Below, in pieces: positions 60,303 to 64,000 of a stretch of 64,000 bases of DNA. Position 1 is the first letter of the stretch; every line of letters begins with the position of its first letter. This DNA is from Lysobacteraceae bacterium (GTDB lineage Bacteria > Pseudomonadota > Gammaproteobacteria > Xanthomonadales > Xanthomonadaceae). Where the stretch lies: assembly GCA_023954075.1 (NCBI GenBank), contig JAMLIV010000017.1, positions 1 through 64,000 of the forward strand. Direction: 5' to 3'. The notes below the pieces were generated by a model. That model was not told the origin of the DNA and ran no database searches. It saw only the letters and a program-made list of their open reading frames with translations. Position numbers and translations under genes: made by a program.

Positions 60303-60908
60303 ATGCTCCTGCGCCTCTTTCTTGCCCTGCTGCTGACCGTTGGTGCCGCGCCCGCGGCGTTTTCCATGGAGCCGAGCGAGCTCGTGCTCGAGCGCAGCCA
60401 TGCGGTGCTGGACGCCATCGCCACGCGGCGCGAGGAGTTCCGCGCCGATCCGGCGGCGCTGCGCGGCTTCGTCAAGTCCCAGCTCAACGACGTGATGGAC
60501 CGGCCCTATGCCGCCCAGCTGGTGCTGGCGCGCCACGCGCGCGGGGCCAGCGCGCAGCAGATCCAGGCGTTTGCCGACGCGCTCACCGACAACCTCCTGC
60601 GCCGCTACGCCGATGCCCTGCTCGACGTGGACGCGGGCACCGATGTGCGCATCGCGGCGACCACGCCGCTGCGCGATGGCCAGATCGTGCGCGTCGCCAG
60701 CCGCATCGTGCGCCGCGCCGGCGAGCCGGTGCAGGTGGACTACATGTTCCGCCGCAAGGGCGATGCCTGGCTCGTGTTCGACGTGATCGTCGAGGGCATT
60801 TCCTATGTGCAGACCTACCGCAACCAGTTCGACGAAATCCTGCGCACGCGCAACCTCGATGCGGTGATCGAGGACCTGCGCAGCGGGCAAATCCAGCTCG
60901 AGGACTGA
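60303..60908 (+). CDS. mlaC: Periplasmic phospholipid-binding protein MlaC
   Basis: MlaC (201 residues) shuttles phospholipid between the MlaA-porin complex and MlaFEDB. Residues 1-20 form a signal peptide (LRLFLALLLTVGAAPAAFS). The mature domain has the family's FADALTDNLLRRYADALLDVD near 80-100 and YMFRRKGDAWLVFDVIVEGISYVQTYRNQFDEIL near 148-181. It is in the normal position between mlaD and mlaB. Confidence 0.95.
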   Translation: MLLRLFLALLLTVGAAPAAFSMEPSELVLERSHAVLDAIATRREEFRADPAALRGFVKSQLNDVMDRPYAAQLVLARHARGASAQQIQAFADALTDNLLRRYADALLDVDAGTDVRIAATTPLRDGQIVRVASRIVRRAGEPVQVDYMFRRKGDAWLVFDVIVEGISYVQTYRNQFDEILRTRNLDAVIEDLRSGQIQLED

Positions 60909-60910
60909 CC

Positions 60911-61189
60911 GTGGACACGAACGCCGCAGCCCCCTGGCCGCTTCCCGAGCGGCTCACCCTCGAAACCGTCGGCGGCATCCATGCGCAGTGGCTTGGCAAG
61001 GAAACCGCAATCGGCGATCTGGACCTTTCCGGGGTGAATGAGATCGACAGCGCCGGCGTCGCGCTGCTGCACTGGCTTCGCGGGCGCCAGCGCGCCCTCG
61101 GACGCGCGCCCTCGCGGGTGCGCGAGGACGCGGCGGGGCGCTATCGCGCGCTCTGCCGCGCGCATCGACTCGATGACATGGCAGGATGA
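60911..61189 (+). CDS. mlaB: STAS-domain protein MlaB
   Basis: MlaB (92 residues) is the small cytoplasmic STAS-domain subunit that binds and stabilises MlaF. It shows ETVGGIHAQWLG and the STAS core DLDLSGVNEIDSAGVALLHWLRGRQ near 36-60, with the helix-capping DSAG. The start is a GTG 2 bases after the mlaC stop. Sequence conservation in MlaB is low, but order and motif make it secure. Confidence 0.9.
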   Translation: MDTNAAAPWPLPERLTLETVGGIHAQWLGKETAIGDLDLSGVNEIDSAGVALLHWLRGRQRALGRAPSRVREDAAGRYRALCRAHRLDDMAG

Positions 61190-61193
61190 GGCC

Positions 61194-62030
61194 GTGAACG
61201 GGCTGCGTGCTCTGGTGATGGTTGCACTGCTCATGGCGCTGGCCGCGTGTGCCGGGAACGGCACGCGCACGCCGCCGCCGGACGCCGGACGGGATGCGGC
61301 GGCCGCCGACGCCGATTCGGCCGCGCTGGCGGGCGCGGAAGAAAAGCCGCATTACGGACTGGCTCCCGAGGATCCCTGGGAGCGCTTCAACCGCGGCATG
61401 TTCGCCTTCAACGACACCTTCGACCGCATCCTGCTGCGGCCGGTCGCCAAGGGCTACGCCACCGTGACGCCGCGCCCGCTGCGCACCGGCATCAGCAACT
61501 TCTTCACCAACCTGCAGCAGCCCCTCACCGGCATCAACCTGCTGCTGCAGGGGCATCCGGGGCAGGCAGGCAGCGCGCTGGGACGGTTCGCGCTGAACGC
61601 GTTCCTGGGCCTTGGCGGCGTCCTGGATCCGGCGACCGACGTCGGCATCCCGCTGCGCGACCGCGGCTTCGGACAGACGCTGGCGAAGTGGGGGTGGCTG
61701 GATTCGCGCTATCTCGTGCTGCCGCTGTTTGGCCCGAGCACGGTGCGCGACGGCATCGGCAAGGGCGTCAACGCCTCGGTCAGCCCGATCACCTGGCTGG
61801 CGGGGCGCGAAGGCGCCGAGGTCAGTCTCCTGTACGGTGTCGACGCGCGCGCCTCGGTGCTGCCGTACGAAGCCATGATGGAGGGCGCGGCCGATCGCTA
61901 CCTCTTGATCCGCGACGCCTACCTGCAGCGCCGCCGCTGCCAGATCATCGACTGCAGCGGCGAGATGCCCGATTACCTGCTGCCGGATTACGAGTTCGAG
62001 ATTCCGGATTTCGATACGCTGCGAAACTGA
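61194..62030 (+). CDS. mlaA: Outer-membrane lipoprotein MlaA (VacJ)
   Basis: MlaA (278 residues) sits in the outer membrane and removes misplaced phospholipids for MlaC. The lipobox is LMALAAC with the acylated Cys near residue 19, after a start at GTG 61194. The doughnut-shaped core is marked by [29 protein letters not shown] near 60-90, [19 protein letters not shown], and the [29 protein letters not shown] stretch near 150-180. In E. coli mlaA is unlinked; here, as in other Xanthomonas-like genomes, it ends the mla operon. Confidence 0.95.
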   Translation: MNGLRALVMVALLMALAACAGNGTRTPPPDAGRDAAAADADSAALAGAEEKPHYGLAPEDPWERFNRGMFAFNDTFDRILLRPVAKGYATVTPRPLRTGISNFFTNLQQPLTGINLLLQGHPGQAGSALGRFALNAFLGLGGVLDPATDVGIPLRDRGFGQTLAKWGWLDSRYLVLPLFGPSTVRDGIGKGVNASVSPITWLAGREGAEVSLLYGVDARASVLPYEAMMEGAADRYLLIRDAYLQRRRCQIIDCSGEMPDYLLPDYEFEIPDFDTLRN

Positions 62031-62062
62031 CGCGCGCATCCGCACCGAGGGGAGAGTTATCC

Positions 62063-62659
62063 ATGAGCCAACACGACGACACGCCGGTCACGCAGGCGCA
62101 GGCCGAAAGCGCGATACGCACCCTGCTGCGCTGGGCCGGCGACGATCCCGCGCGCGAGGGCCTGCTCGACACGCCCACGCGCGTGGCGCGCGCCTACCGC
62201 GACTGGTTTTCCGGTTACGAGATCGATCCGGCCGAGTACCTGCACCGCACCTTCGAGGAAGTGGCCGGCTACGACGCCATGGTGGTCCTGCGCAACATCC
62301 ACTTCGAGAGCCACTGCGAACACCACTTGGCCCCGATCATCGGCCACGCGCACGTCGGCTACCTGCCCAGCGACAAGGTGGTGGGCATCAGCAAGCTGGC
62401 GCGCGTGGTGGATGCCTATGCGCGCCGCTTCCAGGTGCAGGAAAAGCTCACCGCGCAGATCGCGCACTGCATCCAGCAGGTGCTCAAGCCGCGCGGCGTG
62501 GGCGTGGTGATCGAGGCCTCGCACGAGTGCATGACCACGCGCGGCGTGCACAAGCGCGGGGTCAGCATGGTCACCAGCCAGATGCTGGGCGACTTCCGCG
62601 AGGACGCCCGCACCCGCGCCGAGTTCATGCAGCTGATCCGCGGCTCGCAGCCCGGCTGA
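62063..62659 (+). CDS. folE: GTP cyclohydrolase I
   Basis: FolE (198 residues) converts GTP to dihydroneopterin triphosphate, the first step of folate synthesis. Zinc and active-site marks are [41 protein letters not shown] near 75-115, [21 protein letters not shown] near 152-172, and [11 protein letters not shown]. The Cys and two His zinc ligands (CEHH, and Cys in HECMT) are visible. The ATG at 62063 follows GGGGAGAG. It is downstream of mlaA in the same direction, 32 bases apart. Confidence 0.97.
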   Translation: MSQHDDTPVTQAQAESAIRTLLRWAGDDPAREGLLDTPTRVARAYRDWFSGYEIDPAEYLHRTFEEVAGYDAMVVLRNIHFESHCEHHLAPIIGHAHVGYLPSDKVVGISKLARVVDAYARRFQVQEKLTAQIAHCIQQVLKPRGVGVVIEASHECMTTRGVHKRGVSMVTSQMLGDFREDARTRAEFMQLIRGSQPG

Positions 62660-62688
62660 GGCCCGCCCCGCGAAAGCCTCGCCCGCGC

Positions 62689-64000
62689 TCAGGCCCCGGA
62701 CTGGCGCAGCAGCTTCAGCACCATCGACACCACGCTGAACGCGCCCAGCAGCAGCAGGGCCCAGAGCAGCCACTGCCAGGGCGTGGGCGAGCCGGAGGCA
62801 TCCGGTCGCGGTGCCAGCGCCGCGCCGCCGCCCAGCTCCGCGCCGCGCCCCAGCCGCGCCTGTGTCGGCATCCAGTCAGCACCGCGCGCGCTGCGCGCCT
62901 CCAGCAGCACCGCGTTGAGCGGAAAACTGCCGCGCTCGCTGCGCGCGCTGCCGGCGGCGAGGCGGAACGGGCCCTCGCCCTGGGTCAGGAAGGCGAAGCG
63001 GTCCGGCCGCCAGGACAGGGTCAGCGTCGGCGTCTTGAGCTGTACCGGATCGGTGCGCACGCGCCACTGGCGATCGCGCACCGGCTCGATGTCGAACGGA
63101 CTGGATTCGACCGCGCCGCCGCGCCCCGACAGGTGAAACACCGCGCCGCGCGCGCGTTCGCGCCAGGGCAGGTCGCTGCGCGGCCGGCTCTCGATGATGA
63201 CGCTGGCGGCGGCGTTGCGTTCGGCCAGGGTCACGAGGATGCGTTCCACCGGCAGCGGGCCATTGGCCTGGTACAGGAATCCGGGCAGGCGCGCCTCGGT
63301 GTGCCCGGTCAACTCGACGCTGGCGGTGGCGCGGGCGACCGGATCGGGCGTGCGGCTGCGCAGCGCCTGGACGGTGACGACGGGAAGCGGCTGTGGCGCA
63401 TCGGTGCGCACCAGTCGCACATAGGGCAGCGCCGTGTCGGAGAACTCGATCCGGCGTCGTTCAAGGCGCAGGCCGTTGTCGTTCAGCGCCACCAGCGCCT
63501 GCGCGGTGGCCAGCCGCGTCCAGGCGGACAGGTCGCGGCTTCCCAGCACATCCACCCGCGCCACCAGACCTTCGGTCCCGGGGCTGAACTCGACCGTGAG
63601 GCCGCGGGTTCGGCCGGGCATGGCGGAAAGATCGAGCAGGATCTCGGAGGCGGATTCGGTGACGACATCCCCGCCCATGTCCAGGTTCGCGTCCAGCCGT
63701 TCCAGGTGCCCGTCGGTGCGCCGGGCCACGACCAGCCGCAGGCGCTCGCTGGCGGTACGCGCGCCGCTCACCGGGATGCGGAACATCGGCACCTCCACGG
63801 GTGCCGTGGGCGCACGCGCGAGGTCGGCACGGGCCAGCACGGCATCGAGCGGGGCGGTCGGCACGGCCTCGTCGTGGCCGTTGAACACCACCAGATCAGC
63901 CACGTCGTCGCGCCAGAGCCGGGCGTAGACTTCCGGGGTCAGCTCGACCTGCACGAGGTCTTCCTGCGGTGCCACGGTGAGCGGCCACTGCCAGGCGAAG
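62689..64000 (-). CDS. DUF3999 family protein, 5' end cut by the window
   Basis: This is the 3' part (at least 436 codons) of a DUF3999 protein. The frame stays open to the right edge, and the extra codons read FAWQWPLTVAPQED, resembling the start of the mature region of the family, so only the signal peptide and few residues are likely missing. The middle shows SEILLDLSAMPGRTRGLTVEFSPG and SARSERGSFPLNAVLLEARS. The C-terminus has a single hydrophobic anchor (WQWLLWALLLLGAFSVVSMVLKLL). DUF3999 is a predicted periplasmic membrane-bound protein of unknown role, often beside a DUF2339 gene. Confidence 0.88.
   Translation of the reverse strand, partial: FAWQWPLTVAPQEDLVQVELTPEVYARLWRDDVADLVVFNGHDEAVPTAPLDAVLARADLARAPTAPVEVPMFRIPVSGARTASERLRLVVARRTDGHLERLDANLDMGGDVVTESASEILLDLSAMPGRTRGLTVEFSPGTEGLVARVDVLGSRDLSAWTRLATAQALVALNDNGLRLERRRIEFSDTALPYVRLVRTDAPQPLPVVTVQALRSRTPDPVARATASVELTGHTEARLPGFLYQANGPLPVERILVTLAERNAAASVIIESRPRSDLPWRERARGAVFHLSGRGGAVESSPFDIEPVRDRQWRVRTDPVQLKTPTLTLSWRPDRFAFLTQGEGPFRLAAGSARSERGSFPLNAVLLEARSARGADWMPTQARLGRGAELGGGAALAPRPDASGSPTPWQWLLWALLLLGAFSVVSMVLKLLRQSGA

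Noticed and set aside
1..64000. CRISPR arrays, tRNA or rRNA genes, insertion sequences, prophage or integrase
   Set aside because: No regularly spaced repeats, no cloverleaf or rRNA-like stretches, and no transposase, integrase or phage structural protein were seen on either strand.

Overview
The window looks like a chromosomal segment of a high-GC gammaproteobacterium, most likely Xanthomonadales/Lysobacterales. This is inferred from gene content and order: sucCD beside a pilS-type kinase, a PfkB adenosine kinase beside mreB, a DUF4124-like secreted protein, an ETF/ETF-QO set, and a secreted protein ending in DGFEG. No rRNA, tRNA, CRISPR array, integrase, transposase or phage gene was recognised. 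Most of the window is densely packed, uniformly GC-rich coding sequence.

Region 1 (1-13.4 kb) is mostly housekeeping: the 5' end of mreB, adenosine kinase, mpg, pgk, hemN, a short-chain dehydrogenase, a DedA-PAP2-LssY membrane fusion, xseA, an unrecognised protein with a PilZ-like C-terminus, and ispG. A visibly AT-richer stretch (about 4.5-5.95 kb) carries one secreted cysteine-rich protein of unknown function. Region 2 (13.4-29 kb) has sucCD, an orphan pilS-like kinase, a Rieske protein, an amidase, ETF-QO and etfBA (electron transfer from acyl-CoA dehydrogenases to ubiquinone), metF, an OmpR-type two-component system, and a RimK/retropepsin-like pair.

Region 3 (28.5-50 kb) is a compact nitrate-respiration block. 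moaA-moaCB-moeA-moaD-moaE-mobA and a small unknown gene make the molybdenum cofactor. narGHJI-ppiC-narK encodes membrane-bound nitrate reductase, its chaperones and a fused NarK1-NarK2 transporter. A TDT/SLAC1-family channel runs convergent to it, and moeB-modABC supplies MoaD activation and molybdate. FNR/DNR-type palindromes lie at about -41.5 from recognisable -10 elements upstream of hemN, moaA, narG and the TDT gene, so these units are probably co-induced when oxygen is low. No narXL, nitrite, NO or N2O reductase gene is present here.

Region 4 (49.5-64 kb) holds yicC and rph, an ECF sigma factor with its membrane Ser/Thr kinase, a DUF454 protein, a secreted beta-helix protein, a ComEA-like protein, a carboxylesterase, a complete mlaFEDCB-mlaA lipid-transport operon, folE, and a DUF3999 gene cut by the window edge.
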